Positions 8,258 to 18,301 are shown, counted from the first letter of the stretch. The stretch: DNA of 40,755 nt from Lentimicrobiaceae bacterium (GCA_015657475.1 JADLKF010000009.1:402502-443256); one strand, 5' to 3'. The notes: a model not told the origin generated them from the letters alone. Translations and numbers: made by a program.

Positions 8258-9064
8258 ATGCAAACTCAACCTGACTTAAACAATACCTGGCGAAAGGTCG
8301 CTTCTTCAATCTACAGGAAGCCTGTCGATTCAAAGATTCTTGGTTTTGTGGAACTCGACATCACCGGGCTGGAGGAGTATATCAGGCGCAAACGCAGTGA
8401 AGGGTTGAAGATCACCCTAACGCATATTTTCACGCTGGGTATTGCCCGTGCGCTGGCCACCGAGATACCGGAACTGAATAGTTATGTGAGAAGAGGTAAC
8501 ATTGCCAGGAGAGCACATGTTGATGCTATGGTGAGTGTCCTGCTGAAAGAACAGCAGATGGGAACCATTCATGTTCCCGATGCCGATAAACTGACATTGA
8601 AAGAAGTTTCGTTGTATATGCACGACGAAATAAAGAAATCGAGAAAAGGGGATGAGAACAAGACAATGAGGCTCAAAGGCCTCGTAGCTTCCATTCCCTG
8701 GCCATTCAGGAACTGGCTTTATAAATTGCTTAAAATGATCACTGTCGACTGGGGAGTTTCCTTGCCCTCCATCGGATTGGGGGTGAACAGTTTTGGTTCA
8801 TTCATGGTTACTAATATTGGCAGCATAGGCCTCGATATGGGATTCCCGGCATTATTTCCTGTTTCAAATGTGGCAATGGTATTTGTGATGGGGGGTGTAT
8901 GCGACAAACCCTGGGTGGTGGATGGCCAGATTTGTATACGAAAGATAATATCGCTTGGAGCTGCGCTCGACCATCGTGCTGCTGATGCCAGTCACGGCGG
9001 CCGGTTGTTTAATTACCTTAAAAACATTGCCGTACATCCTGAAATTCTTGAAGTTAAGCCCTGA
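8258..9064 (+). CDS. stand-alone 2-oxoacid dehydrogenase E2-type acyltransferase domain
   Basis: A 268-residue protein comprising only the catalytic domain of dihydrolipoyl acyltransferases (the chloramphenicol acetyltransferase fold). The signature DHRAAD holds His239 and Asp243. Other family features are the helix THIFTLGIARAL and the strand GSFMVTNIGSIGL. There is no lipoyl domain or peripheral-subunit-binding domain, and no E1 or E3 gene nearby, so it probably is not part of a 2-oxoacid dehydrogenase complex and may transfer another acyl group from CoA. The start is set at ATG 8258 (MQTQPDLN); the upstream extension to 8222 is hydrophobic and not family-like. The metallophosphoesterase gene follows 46 bp downstream. 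Confidence 0.8.
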   Translation: MQTQPDLNNTWRKVASSIYRKPVDSKILGFVELDITGLEEYIRRKRSEGLKITLTHIFTLGIARALATEIPELNSYVRRGNIARRAHVDAMVSVLLKEQQMGTIHVPDADKLTLKEVSLYMHDEIKKSRKGDENKTMRLKGLVASIPWPFRNWLYKLLKMITVDWGVSLPSIGLGVNSFGSFMVTNIGSIGLDMGFPALFPVSNVAMVFVMGGVCDKPWVVDGQICIRKIISLGAALDHRAADASHGGRLFNYLKNIAVHPEILEVKP

Positions 9065-9110
9065 GATTATACATCTAATATTGCCCGGCTTATGCCGTGA
9101 CTGTTAAAAT

Positions 9111-10457
9111 ATGGCCCGTAACCAAACCTTATTTAAAACTATACTGAAGCTTACTATACTTATAGTTATACTGGCAGTTGTTGTTGTGATTGCCGGCATA
9201 GAATTTCCTAATTATGCCGTGAGAATGGCTTTCTTCTCTGTGTTACTCTTGACTGATATCCTTTACTGGCAGGCATTCCATAAATTATTTTCAGAAGATA
9301 CTGTCCTTAGCAGACTGATTACAGGAATTCTTTATTGGGCTCCTTTTACGATGCTCGTAACATTCGTAATTACGGCAGCGCTTGTGCCAATAAATTCATG
9401 GCTTCCTTTCTTCAGAATATATCTTCCCGGTTCACTTATCGTTCTGTATATCGGGAAAACGCTGTTGATTGTTTTTATGCTTATCAGTGACCTGATAATG
9501 CTGCCGGTAAACCTTACGGAGTATTTGCGTTGCCGCAGGCTTGGTACGACATTTATCTGGTCGCGGTCGAAAATGATGGTAAAAGTTTTTCTGGTGTTCT
9601 CAACATTGGTAATGTCATTGTTCATCACTGGCATGTTCCATTGGGTTTACGATTTCAGGGTGAAACATGTAATCATATCCATGGATGACCTGCCGCCTTC
9701 ATTCAGCGGGATGACAATCGTGCAGATATCTGATCTTCACCTGGGAAGCTGGCGCTCGCCTCAAACGCTTGAAAAAGCAGTAAAACTGATCAATGATCAG
9801 AACGCTGACCTTATTGTGTTCACAGGTGATATGGTGAATTTCTCTTCTGCTGAAACATACCCGTTTGCTCAGGTACTGCGAAAACTTCATGCTCCTCTGG
9901 GTGTTTTTGCCGTGAAAGGCAACCATGATTACGGAGACTACATCTCGTGGAAGACTCCCGCTGATAAAGAGAAAAATATCCGCAATCTTAATGCATTTTA
10001 TAAAAGTATTGGATGGAAACTGCTGGATAATGACCACCAGGTACTTGCGAGAGGTTATGACTCAATAGCGCTGGCAGGAGTTGAAAACTGGAGCATTTCG
10101 AAACTCTATGGTAAGAGGGGCAACCTGAAAAAAGCACTCAAAGGGGTTGAACGCATCGGATTTAAAATTCTGCTTTCGCATGATCCTACCCATTGGGACG
10201 CTGAAGTCAGGTGGACCTACCCCGAAATCGAATTGACTCTCTCAGGGCATACTCACGCCATGCAGATGGGCTGCGAAAGTGACAACATACGATGGAGCCC
10301 TGCACAGTGGAAATTCACCGAATGGGCCGGTCTATATGAACAAAACGGTTCACATGAGAAATACCTGTATGTAAACAGGGGACTGGGACACATAGGGTAT
10401 CCCGGACGTATTGGCATCAGGCCTGAGATTACCGTTATTCAGCTTGTCAGAGGCTGA
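9111..10457 (+). CDS. membrane-anchored metallophosphoesterase
   Basis: A 448-residue calcineurin-like phosphoesterase. The N-terminal 175 residues hold about five membrane helices (about 9-30, 38-58, 72-94, 105-130, 157-177). The catalytic domain follows with all metal-binding blocks: ISDLH (Asp208, His210), TGD (Asp240), KGNHD (Asn271, His272), SHDPTHWD and SGHTH. It resembles the YkoQ/YaeI group, whose YaeI-type members act on lipid phosphates; the substrate here is not known. The start ATG 9111 follows the acyltransferase stop by 46 bp and the two genes may be cotranscribed. It converges with the DUF4914 gene; no clear terminator was seen between them. Confidence 0.9.
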   Translation: MARNQTLFKTILKLTILIVILAVVVVIAGIEFPNYAVRMAFFSVLLLTDILYWQAFHKLFSEDTVLSRLITGILYWAPFTMLVTFVITAALVPINSWLPFFRIYLPGSLIVLYIGKTLLIVFMLISDLIMLPVNLTEYLRCRRLGTTFIWSRSKMMVKVFLVFSTLVMSLFITGMFHWVYDFRVKHVIISMDDLPPSFSGMTIVQISDLHLGSWRSPQTLEKAVKLINDQNADLIVFTGDMVNFSSAETYPFAQVLRKLHAPLGVFAVKGNHDYGDYISWKTPADKEKNIRNLNAFYKSIGWKLLDNDHQVLARGYDSIALAGVENWSISKLYGKRGNLKKALKGVERIGFKILLSHDPTHWDAEVRWTYPEIELTLSGHTHAMQMGCESDNIRWSPAQWKFTEWAGLYEQNGSHEKYLYVNRGLGHIGYPGRIGIRPEITVIQLVRG

Positions 10458-10494
10458 TTATCTTTTTCCGGGATCGTTTGGTTATGAAGCTGGA

Positions 10495-12432
10495 TTACAG
10501 ATTACCTTCTGTTTGCCCGTTATCGTTTTTGTCAAACGAGTATTGATAATCCATCGGAATGATGTTTACATAGTCATCGGCAGTTCCACCCGACAGACAA
10601 ATGTCTATGATCTCACGGCCCATTTTTGACAGAGATGGTTTATAAAACTTCTCCAGTTCCTTTTTGAAGAAATCAAACAATAAAGCAGCGCCGGCATCAT
10701 AGCCATCTTCACCCACTTCGGGTTGTTTGTAAACTTTAAGAAACCGTGAGGGAATTTTTGCACCTTCAATTGTGATATAGTTAAGTTCGTAACCAAGCAG
10801 GGGAGTACGCGCCGGCTGATACTGGTCGGTACGAAGTTTTGCGTTTCCCCGGCGAGTCAGGTATTCACGCATGAAAAGCTGCGGTTTGAATCCTACTTTC
10901 CACACACCGATATGTTGGTTTGGCGTGAGTGTATATCGTGTCCTGGGTGATGCCAGTATCTGGTCGAGAAGCATGTTTGCATGGGGGATCATTTCACCGG
11001 TGGCAAAAGGCCAGTATGAGCCCACGCCTTCACTTTCCATGTTTCCGCTGCTCACGATGCTTGGATTGGCATAACCCCGCGGTGCTACAAGCCGCCACAG
11101 CCAGGCAAGGGCAGGAGGCAGGATATGGAACAGCCCTATTATACCGTAAGATGGGTTTTCTCTTGACGAGGGTGGAGTGCGCACTCCGAAACTTCTCACA
11201 TCAATCCTCACAGCATCATCAACAACGCCAGGTACTATTTCGCGTGGAACGATGATTCGGGGATTGGGGCAACGCCTGCCCGGTGCATCCTCTATATGGT
11301 TCCATATGAGTGCGGTACACTCAGGCTTTGTTTCGATGTTGAGGAAGAGGAGGGGCTTTTTAGCTTCAATCGAGAGTTTCTCAAGCATGGGGTCGTCACC
11401 GTATTCTTTCACGCTATCAACGCGTATAAACCACCCGTTCTCACCATCGAGTATTGATAGTTTACCGTTGGATGTATTCAGTGAGGGGTGGCATAAAGCC
11501 ATATCGTCGGCTACTGGCTTGAAAGAACAGAACATAGGAATTGAAACCAGCCGTCTTTCACCGGTGACCATGTTTTCACCTATAAGTACCTGCCCGTCCT
11601 GTTCACGCAATATGTGGCCAAGCAGTTCGCTCTTGCCACCTCCGCTGGCGCCTTCGTGCATAAAAGTCGTGATGTTATCGTATGGACTTGTCACTTGCAC
11701 AGCTGAGCAATGTGTGGTTACCCACCCTTCTTTTTCTCCTTTGTCGAGCAGCACTCCGTACAATCCTTTCTTGGCACTCGGCCCGGGATAAAGGTTGTAT
11801 GAATAGACCTCATGTACAGTTTCAGTGCGGTTATGCACGACAATCTGTTTGCCGTTGAAATGGGTATGCCGGAACGTAGGTGCAACAAAAACAATACTTT
11901 CAACATTGAAGTTGTCCGGCAATTCATCTGTCGAAATAATTTTTTGCAGCATTGCCAGACCGAGAGCAAAGAAAGCAGCATTTTTGGGTACAATAGCCAT
12001 ACCGCCACAGCCAATGTCTTTACGACCGGCAAAGAAGAAGAAAACGGCCAGGTCCTGGCCTGCAAGCCATTGGAAAGTTTCGTCCTGCAACCTGCTGAAC
12101 TCGTACCCGAACTTGTCAGCAAACCTTACTTTATCAGTAGGTTTATTGTCGGCAATCGCCATTGTGTCGGGATCGCGGCGGCGCATGTAAGGATCGGTGA
12201 AATTAGCCGATATACCGTTTTTTACCCTGTGGATAATGGCTTCAGTAACGGTACCCCTGCCGGGGATGTCGTATTTTACCTCATAGTAATTGCCATTTCC
12301 GCCCATTGATGCTTCGAGTAAAGCATCAGTATCATCATAAACAGTAAAACTTTGGCAATTGCTGAGAAGATTGGTGATATGGCGGGGGAGAGCGATATTT
12401 TTTTCGGAGAGTTTTGCGAAAAGGTCGTTCAT
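10495..12432 (-). CDS. DUF4914 family P-loop protein
   Basis: A 645-residue cytoplasmic protein without signal peptide or membrane segment. It matches my recollection of the DUF4914 family. A Walker A-like loop, GASGGGKS at residues 261-268, follows a beta-strand ending TFMHE, the arrangement seen in PEP carboxykinase/HPr kinase-type P-loops. Further conserved-looking blocks are GCGGMAIVPKNAAFFALGLA (about 141-160), FHILPPALAWLW, and a late VGSYWPFATGEMIPHA. Nucleotide binding is therefore likely, but the reaction is not known. It stands alone between a converging gene and the terminator of the metal-efflux operon. Confidence 0.8.
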   Translation of the reverse strand: MNDLFAKLSEKNIALPRHITNLLSNCQSFTVYDDTDALLEASMGGNGNYYEVKYDIPGRGTVTEAIIHRVKNGISANFTDPYMRRRDPDTMAIADNKPTDKVRFADKFGYEFSRLQDETFQWLAGQDLAVFFFFAGRKDIGCGGMAIVPKNAAFFALGLAMLQKIISTDELPDNFNVESIVFVAPTFRHTHFNGKQIVVHNRTETVHEVYSYNLYPGPSAKKGLYGVLLDKGEKEGWVTTHCSAVQVTSPYDNITTFMHEGASGGGKSELLGHILREQDGQVLIGENMVTGERRLVSIPMFCSFKPVADDMALCHPSLNTSNGKLSILDGENGWFIRVDSVKEYGDDPMLEKLSIEAKKPLLFLNIETKPECTALIWNHIEDAPGRRCPNPRIIVPREIVPGVVDDAVRIDVRSFGVRTPPSSRENPSYGIIGLFHILPPALAWLWRLVAPRGYANPSIVSSGNMESEGVGSYWPFATGEMIPHANMLLDQILASPRTRYTLTPNQHIGVWKVGFKPQLFMREYLTRRGNAKLRTDQYQPARTPLLGYELNYITIEGAKIPSRFLKVYKQPEVGEDGYDAGAALLFDFFKKELEKFYKPSLSKMGREIIDICLSGGTADDYVNIIPMDYQYSFDKNDNGQTEGNL

Positions 12433-12649
12433 TATTAATTGTTTAGATAATCATAGTATTTGGCCGAATTCAGATGCTTCGGAATACATGTTTCGTGTTA
12501 CTGACTTTCGCTGATCCGGAGGTGAAAGATGTAACCAGGAGGTTAACAAACAGCAAACAGAAATGTTATAATTCTTCATTCCGTATTTTATCCGGTTCCG
12601 GATTTGCGGGCGCAAAATTACTCACTATTGAGCCTTCATTTACAAAAGA

Positions 12650-12689
12650 TGAACCCTTGCAGGTTGATCAATGATCCTGCAAGGGTTCA
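12650..12689 (-). terminator. strong intrinsic terminator of the metal-efflux operon
   Basis: A perfect 13-bp stem (12651-12663 with 12676-12688) around a 12-nt loop, extended by one A-T pair. On the minus strand it is followed by ATCTTTTG. It begins about 22 bp after the stop of the adaptor gene. Confidence 0.85.
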
Positions 12690-12710
12690 ATTGTATTAAC
12701 CACCAGGCGA

Positions 12711-13898
12711 TTAACAGGCCATTTCGCCGGCATTTTTCTTTGCTGAAAGCAGGTTGTAAGCTCCCTTGATAACAACTTTAACAGTCATGAGATCGATACC
12801 GGGTGGCAGAATAACTTCGGTGAAGCCGTTGTCAGCAACTCCTTTATGTATTTCTACCATCCTGTACTCTGCAAAAGGCTTGCCATCCTCTTCTTTATTC
12901 TTTTGAAACATGAAGATATAGTCCTTGTCGTCGAAACTCACAATAGCATCAGAAGGCAGCGAGGCAACTTCACCACCTACTGTTTCAATGTCAGCATTCA
13001 CGTACATTCCGGGGATCACATTCCTGCAGGTCCCCTGTACCGAAGCATACACCTTCATGATCTTGTCGGTGCCAATTGATTTCCCAACCTGGTAAATGAC
13101 GGCGTCATGTTGTTCGGTTTCGTTATTGATGTAAAACCTGATCTTTTGCCCTGCCGATACTTTATCCGCGTCTTTTTCAAAAAGGGTGAGCTCGAGTAGC
13201 AGTTTATCGTTGTTGATGATCTCGAAAAGCACATCCGAAGGGGAGACGTATTTGCCGATGTTTACATTCACTGATCGCAGGTAACCTGAAATAGGCGCTG
13301 TAACCGGCACTGTGCGGCTAATATTGTCTTCCGTGAGTATCGCCGGATTTAACCCTAGCAACGATAATTTTTGCTCCAGGGCTTTCAATTGGGCTTTCAG
13401 GTTTTTGTATTCTGTAGTAACCTGTTGAAGGTTTTTCTGCGAGTATACATCATCCTTATATAACTCCGAATGGCGCTTGTAATCTGCTTCAGCAAACTCC
13501 AGTTTGTTCCTGGTTTCAAGGTAGTTTTGCTGCAAGTCAATAAAGTCCTGGTTTTCTAGCACAGCCAGAGTCTGGCCTTTAACTACCGGGTTACCCGGTA
13601 CCAGCGAGGTGCTCCTGATGAAACCTCCCATTGGCATACAAACAGTAGCCGTGTTTTGAGGTGCAGCGGTTACAACGCCGTTAACTTTCAACAATCCTTT
13701 CATCGGTCGCATCTCAATAGATCCCAATTCAATACATGCAGCTTTTTGCTGATCATCGCGGAGTTCAACGATGTCTTCAGGAAGCACCTCTTCGGTTTCA
13801 GCTTCAGTTGCCGGGGCCTTTTTGCCTGAACAGGAAACGAAAGTTGTTCCCATGCTGATTATGATGGACAGTGCGATTATTATAGTGTGTTTTTTCAT
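12711..13898 (-). CDS. RND efflux periplasmic adaptor (CusB/CzcB type), lipoprotein
   Basis: A 395-residue membrane-fusion protein that would bridge the inner-membrane RND pump and the outer-membrane factor of the adjacent gene. It starts with a signal sequence ending TTFVSC (lipobox) followed by a Lys/Glu-rich linker. Family features are the barrel-hybrid strand GFIRSTSLVPGNPVVKGQTL, the coiled-coil hairpin (about 115-175, rich in Leu, Glu and Lys), the second lipoyl half VTAPISGYLRSVNVNIGKYV and the beta-barrel domain near 220-300. No His-rich metal-binding C-terminal extension is present. It starts 11 bp after the pump gene stop, as the last gene of the operon, and is followed by a strong terminator. 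Confidence 0.9.
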   Translation of the reverse strand: MKKHTIIIALSIIISMGTTFVSCSGKKAPATEAETEEVLPEDIVELRDDQQKAACIELGSIEMRPMKGLLKVNGVVTAAPQNTATVCMPMGGFIRSTSLVPGNPVVKGQTLAVLENQDFIDLQQNYLETRNKLEFAEADYKRHSELYKDDVYSQKNLQQVTTEYKNLKAQLKALEQKLSLLGLNPAILTEDNISRTVPVTAPISGYLRSVNVNIGKYVSPSDVLFEIINNDKLLLELTLFEKDADKVSAGQKIRFYINNETEQHDAVIYQVGKSIGTDKIMKVYASVQGTCRNVIPGMYVNADIETVGGEVASLPSDAIVSFDDKDYIFMFQKNKEEDGKPFAEYRMVEIHKGVADNGFTEVILPPGIDLMTVKVVIKGAYNLLSAKKNAGEMAC

Positions 13899-13909
13899 TG
13901 TAGCTTGAT

Positions 13910-16900
13910 TTAGAAAATTTTACCCTTGATGTATTCAAGTGAAATGACAGCCTGGTTATACTCATCAATAGCATCGAGATACCCCTGCCTGATCTCGAGG
14001 GCGCGCCCAAGACTCAGGATGTAATCGAGGTAGTCGAGATTGCCTGCTTTATAGCTCAGCGTGGATTGAGAAATGATGAGATTTGCTTCAGGCAATGCCT
14101 GTTCTTCATAGTAGCGTAAAGTATTGCTGCATTTTGTCAATTCATCTGTCAACTCTCTGTAACTGCTTTCGAGCGATTGCTTCATAAAACCGACATCCGT
14201 CCGGGCCAACTGCTCCCTGATACCTGCCGCTTTTGTCCTGGCAGTGTAAGGAGCTATCCAAAGCGGAACATTTATCCCTGCCTGCACTCCCGTAAAACGG
14301 TCGTTTGGGCCAAAAGCGTGCGGAATGTTGTCTACATCCTGCACACCCTGCATGGTTTGACTGAAATAGCCGAATTTAATGTCGGGCAGCATGCGGCTGC
14401 TTTCAACACGCTTTTCGGCAGCAGCCACTTCAACTTTCTGCTGATAGTATCGCAGTGATGGATTTGATGAAATCGTGGTTGAATCCTGCGGAACGACAGC
14501 TATCGGAATACGTTTTAATGTATCCTGTGGCTTGATTAGCTGCATGGTATTGAGCAGAGTTGCCAGTTTACGCATATTCACCATGATGTCAGCTTCGGCC
14601 TGCCGGAGATGATTTTTCACTTCGAGGCTTTGCGAACGGGCTGTGATCATTTCGAGGCGGGTCGATTCACCGGTACCGGCACGAAGTTCGGCAGCCCGGG
14701 CAAAACCGGAATAAAGGCTGTCCTGGAAAATCAACAGCTTTTGCCTGGCGAGAAGGTAAGCGAGTTGCCAGTATAACTGCTTGACTTTGGTAGCAGTCTC
14801 GAGTTCGGCTATCTTCAATTGCCATTCAACACTGCGGGTTTCGGTTTCAGCCAGCCGGCCCTGGTTGATGTATAATGTAGGGAAGGAGAACTCCTGCGAC
14901 ACAGTGAAGCTATTGTCGCGGGTATAGGAGTTGATGCGCCCGTACTCGCCTTCAATTGTGGTTTTAGGAACATCCCAGGCTGACTTCCTGAGCGCTTTTT
15001 GCATTTCGACCGTACCTGCTGCCGAACGAAGTGCAAGGTTGCTGTCGAGCGCCTGCTGTATGGCTTTTTGCAATGTTAAAGTTTTCACTTCCTGCGCTCC
15101 CGACAGAAATGGTATCGATATCAACCCGATGATGAGCAGCCCTGCGACTTTGTTTTTGGGCAAAACCGGCCTGAACATTTTCCTGAATGAATGTGTGGAG
15201 AAAATCATGTAGAAAACGGGTAAAATTATCAGGGTGAGCAGTGTGGCTGTGATCAGGCCGCCAATAACTACCGTGGCAAGCGGTTTCTGTACTTCTGCTC
15301 CTGCTGAGGTAGATAATGCCATAGGCAGGAAGCCGAATGAAGCCACGGATGCAGTCATGATGACGGGGCGCAGCCTTGTATGCAAACCTTTGCGAATGCG
15401 TTCTGCAATATCGGTAATGCCGTCCTTTTCGAGCCGGTTGAATTCGGCGATCAGCACAATACCGTTGAGTACCGCCACACCGAAGAGTGCAATAAAGCCT
15501 ACTCCTGCCGAGATGGAGAAGTTCATTCCGCGCATCCAGAGGGCAAACACGCCGCCAATGGCAGCCATAGGAACAGCCGTGAAGATGAGCAGGGATTGTT
15601 TGAGGGAATTAAACGTGAAGTAGAGTATAACAAAGATGAGCAGCAGTGCAACCGGCACCGCTATAGACAGCCGTTGTTTAGCTGCTTCAAGATTCTGGAA
15701 CTGTCCGCCGTAATTGATATAGTATCCGGTTGGCAGTTTGATTTCCGAGTCAATTTTCTTCTGTACTTCTGCCAGAACAGTCTGAACATCCCTGTTACGC
15801 ACATTGAACCCGATGGTTATGCGGCGCCGTGTATCCTCGCGTGAAACCTGTGCAGGCCCTGATTTAATTTGGATATCAGCCAGTTGATCAAAGCTTATCT
15901 GGCCACCCGAAGGCAATGCGACGGATATGTTTTTCACATCGTCGAGGCTCTGGCGGTAATCCTTGTCGAGCCTCACCACCATGCCGAAACGTTTTTCTTC
16001 GTCGAACACAACCCCTGCCTGGCTGCCTGCAAAAGCAGCCCGCAGTATTTTGTTGACATCGTCGACCGATAAGCCGTATTGTGCCAGGCGGTCGCGGTTG
16101 AATTCCACCTGAACCTGCGCCAGGCCGGTCACCTTTTCCACATTGATATCTTCAACACCTTCAACACCGCTGATCACTTTTTCTATTTCGGCAGACGATG
16201 AAGCAAGTTTATTCAAATCGTCGCCGAAAAGCTTGATGGCCACATCCTGCTTTGAGCCGGTCATCAACTCATTGAAGCGCATTTGAATGGGTTGCTGAAA
16301 CTCGAATTTTACTCCCGCCAGCGTTACCAGTTTGTCTTCCATTTTGGCAACCAGTTCTTCGCGCGTTTTGGCTGATGTCCATTCACTTTTGGGTTTGAGT
16401 GTGATGATGTAATCGCCGGTTTCCATGGGCGTTGGATCGGTGGGGATTTCGCCGGCACCGATTTTACAAACTGTATGTTTTATCTCGGGGAAGTTTTCGA
16501 GCAGTATTTTGTTTGCTTTTTCAACCGTTTCGACAGTATGCGACAACGACCCTCCCTGGAGTGTCATCACCCCGGCAGCCAGGTCGCCTTCTTCGAGTTG
16601 CGGAATAAATTCACCTCCCAGCCTGTTGAAAATGAACAGACTAACAATAAATAGAAGGACAGCCGTAACCGAAACCAGCATTTTCCGCCGTAAGGCAAAA
16701 TTGATCAGAGGCGTGAATCCTTTATGAAACCAGTCCATAATCCAGTCGGAGATGTTTCGCTTCTGCTCAGTTTTCCTGCTCAGGAAGAGTGACGAGGCTA
16801 CCGGGACATAGGTAAGTGAGAGGATGGCTGCTCCGGCCAGTGCAAATGCCACTACCTGGGCCATGGGGCGGAACATTTTACCCTCGATGCCAACCAGTGC

Positions 16901-18301
16901 CATGATCGGCAGGTAAACGATAAGAATGATCACCTGACCAAAGGTGGCCGAGCTCATCATACGCTTGGCCGATTCAAAGACATTTTCGTCCATCTGCTGC
17001 TGTGTCAGTCTTTTGATTCCCTGGTGGTGATGTTTGCTTTGGAACAGCCGGTGAACCGTGCTTTCGACAATGATCACCGCCCCGTCGACAATCAACCCGA
17101 AATCGATAGCTCCCAGGCTCATCAGGTTACCCGAAACGCCAAAGAGGTTCATCATTGAGATGGCAAAAAGCATAGAGAGCGGGATGACCGATGCTACGAT
17201 GAGTCCGGCACGCAGGTTGCCCAGCAGCAGGACGAGGATAAATATCACGATAAGCGCTCCTTCGATGAGGTTTCTCGAAACTGTCCCGATGGCTCTGCCA
17301 ACAAGGTCGGAGCGGTTGAGGTACGGTTCGATGGTGACACCTTCGGGCAGCGATTTCTGAATGGATTTGATGCGCGTTTCAACGTCATCAATCACACGAT
17401 GGGCATTCGCGCCTTTCAGCATCATCACCACGCCGCCAACCGCTTCGTTGGTGTCTACCACAAAAGCACCATAACGGGTTGCGCTGCCGTATTGTACGGT
17501 TGCCACATCGCGGATAAGGACCGGAATGCCGGATTGGTTGGTGCGAACGACGATCTTTTCGATGTCGCCGAGGCTTTTAACCAGTCCTATGCTCCGGATG
17601 AAATAGGCGGTGGGCTTTTTATCAATGTAGGCGCTGCCGGTATTCTCGTTGTTACGTTGCAACGCATCGAAAATATCGGTGAGCGTGAGGTTCATCGCCC
17701 GCAGCCTTTCGGGGTTTACTGCTATTTCGTATTGTTTTACAAATCCGCCGTAGCTGTTGATGTCAGCAACACCGGGAGTTCCCAGCATTTCGCGGCGCAC
17801 TATCCAGTCCTGAATGGTGCGCAGTTCCATGGGCGTGTACTTGTTTTCGAGGCCTTTCTTCACGGCGAGCCGGTATTGATAAATTTCACCGAGGCCGGTG
17901 GAGATAGGTGCAAGTTCTATTTTTGCCAGCCCGGCTGGTATTGATTCTTCGGCTTCCTTAATGCGCTCGCTGAGTTGTTGTCGCGCCCAGTAAACATCCA
18001 CCCCGTCTTTGAAGACGACGGTTACTACCGATAATCCGAGACGCGAGATGGAGCGAAGTTCGATAATGTCAGGAATGTTGGCGACAGCCACTTCGATGGG
18101 AGCGGTGATGAAACTCTCCACTTCCTGCACGGCAAGCGACGGTGCAAGAGAGATTATCTGCACCTGGTTATTGGTAATATCGGGGATTGCATCAACAGGA
18201 AGCCGCGTAAGCGAATAAACTCCCCAGCCGATGAGTGCGGCGATGAAAAGCCCCACGACAAATTTGTTCTTTATCGAGAACTGAATAATGCGTTCAATCA
18301 T
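13910..18301 (-). CDS. heavy-metal efflux RND pump (CusA/CzcA) fused to TolC-type outer-membrane factor
   Basis: A 1463-residue fusion. Residues 1 to about 1045 are a complete HME-type RND transporter: start MIERIIQFSIKNKFVVGLFI, the TM4 proton-relay signature AIDFGLIVDGAVIIVE, two large periplasmic loops and 12 expected membrane helices, ending near SFRKMFRPVLPKN. Residues about 1048-1070 (VAGLLIIGLISIPFLSGAQ) look like an internal signal peptide. Residues 1071-1463 are a TolC-like outer-membrane efflux protein with two repeated coiled-coil halves (LQKAIQQALDSNLALR near the start). It would export divalent or monovalent metal ions by proton antiport; the TM4 D/E pattern points to Co/Zn/Cd or Cu/Ag-class substrates. 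Fusions of this type are known in Bacteroidota. The adaptor gene follows by 11 bp. Confidence 0.93.
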   Translation of the reverse strand: MIERIIQFSIKNKFVVGLFIAALIGWGVYSLTRLPVDAIPDITNNQVQIISLAPSLAVQEVESFITAPIEVAVANIPDIIELRSISRLGLSVVTVVFKDGVDVYWARQQLSERIKEAEESIPAGLAKIELAPISTGLGEIYQYRLAVKKGLENKYTPMELRTIQDWIVRREMLGTPGVADINSYGGFVKQYEIAVNPERLRAMNLTLTDIFDALQRNNENTGSAYIDKKPTAYFIRSIGLVKSLGDIEKIVVRTNQSGIPVLIRDVATVQYGSATRYGAFVVDTNEAVGGVVMMLKGANAHRVIDDVETRIKSIQKSLPEGVTIEPYLNRSDLVGRAIGTVSRNLIEGALIVIFILVLLLGNLRAGLIVASVIPLSMLFAISMMNLFGVSGNLMSLGAIDFGLIVDGAVIIVESTVHRLFQSKHHHQGIKRLTQQQMDENVFESAKRMMSSATFGQVIILIVYLPIMALVGIEGKMFRPMAQVVAFALAGAAILSLTYVPVASSLFLSRKTEQKRNISDWIMDWFHKGFTPLINFALRRKMLVSVTAVLLFIVSLFIFNRLGGEFIPQLEEGDLAAGVMTLQGGSLSHTVETVEKANKILLENFPEIKHTVCKIGAGEIPTDPTPMETGDYIITLKPKSEWTSAKTREELVAKMEDKLVTLAGVKFEFQQPIQMRFNELMTGSKQDVAIKLFGDDLNKLASSSAEIEKVISGVEGVEDINVEKVTGLAQVQVEFNRDRLAQYGLSVDDVNKILRAAFAGSQAGVVFDEEKRFGMVVRLDKDYRQSLDDVKNISVALPSGGQISFDQLADIQIKSGPAQVSREDTRRRITIGFNVRNRDVQTVLAEVQKKIDSEIKLPTGYYINYGGQFQNLEAAKQRLSIAVPVALLLIFVILYFTFNSLKQSLLIFTAVPMAAIGGVFALWMRGMNFSISAGVGFIALFGVAVLNGIVLIAEFNRLEKDGITDIAERIRKGLHTRLRPVIMTASVASFGFLPMALSTSAGAEVQKPLATVVIGGLITATLLTLIILPVFYMIFSTHSFRKMFRPVLPKNKVAGLLIIGLISIPFLSGAQEVKTLTLQKAIQQALDSNLALRSAAGTVEMQKALRKSAWDVPKTTIEGEYGRINSYTRDNSFTVSQEFSFPTLYINQGRLAETETRSVEWQLKIAELETATKVKQLYWQLAYLLARQKLLIFQDSLYSGFARAAELRAGTGESTRLEMITARSQSLEVKNHLRQAEADIMVNMRKLATLLNTMQLIKPQDTLKRIPIAVVPQDSTTISSNPSLRYYQQKVEVAAAEKRVESSRMLPDIKFGYFSQTMQGVQDVDNIPHAFGPNDRFTGVQAGINVPLWIAPYTARTKAAGIREQLARTDVGFMKQSLESSYRELTDELTKCSNTLRYYEEQALPEANLIISQSTLSYKAGNLDYLDYILSLGRALEIRQGYLDAIDEYNQAVISLEYIKGKIF

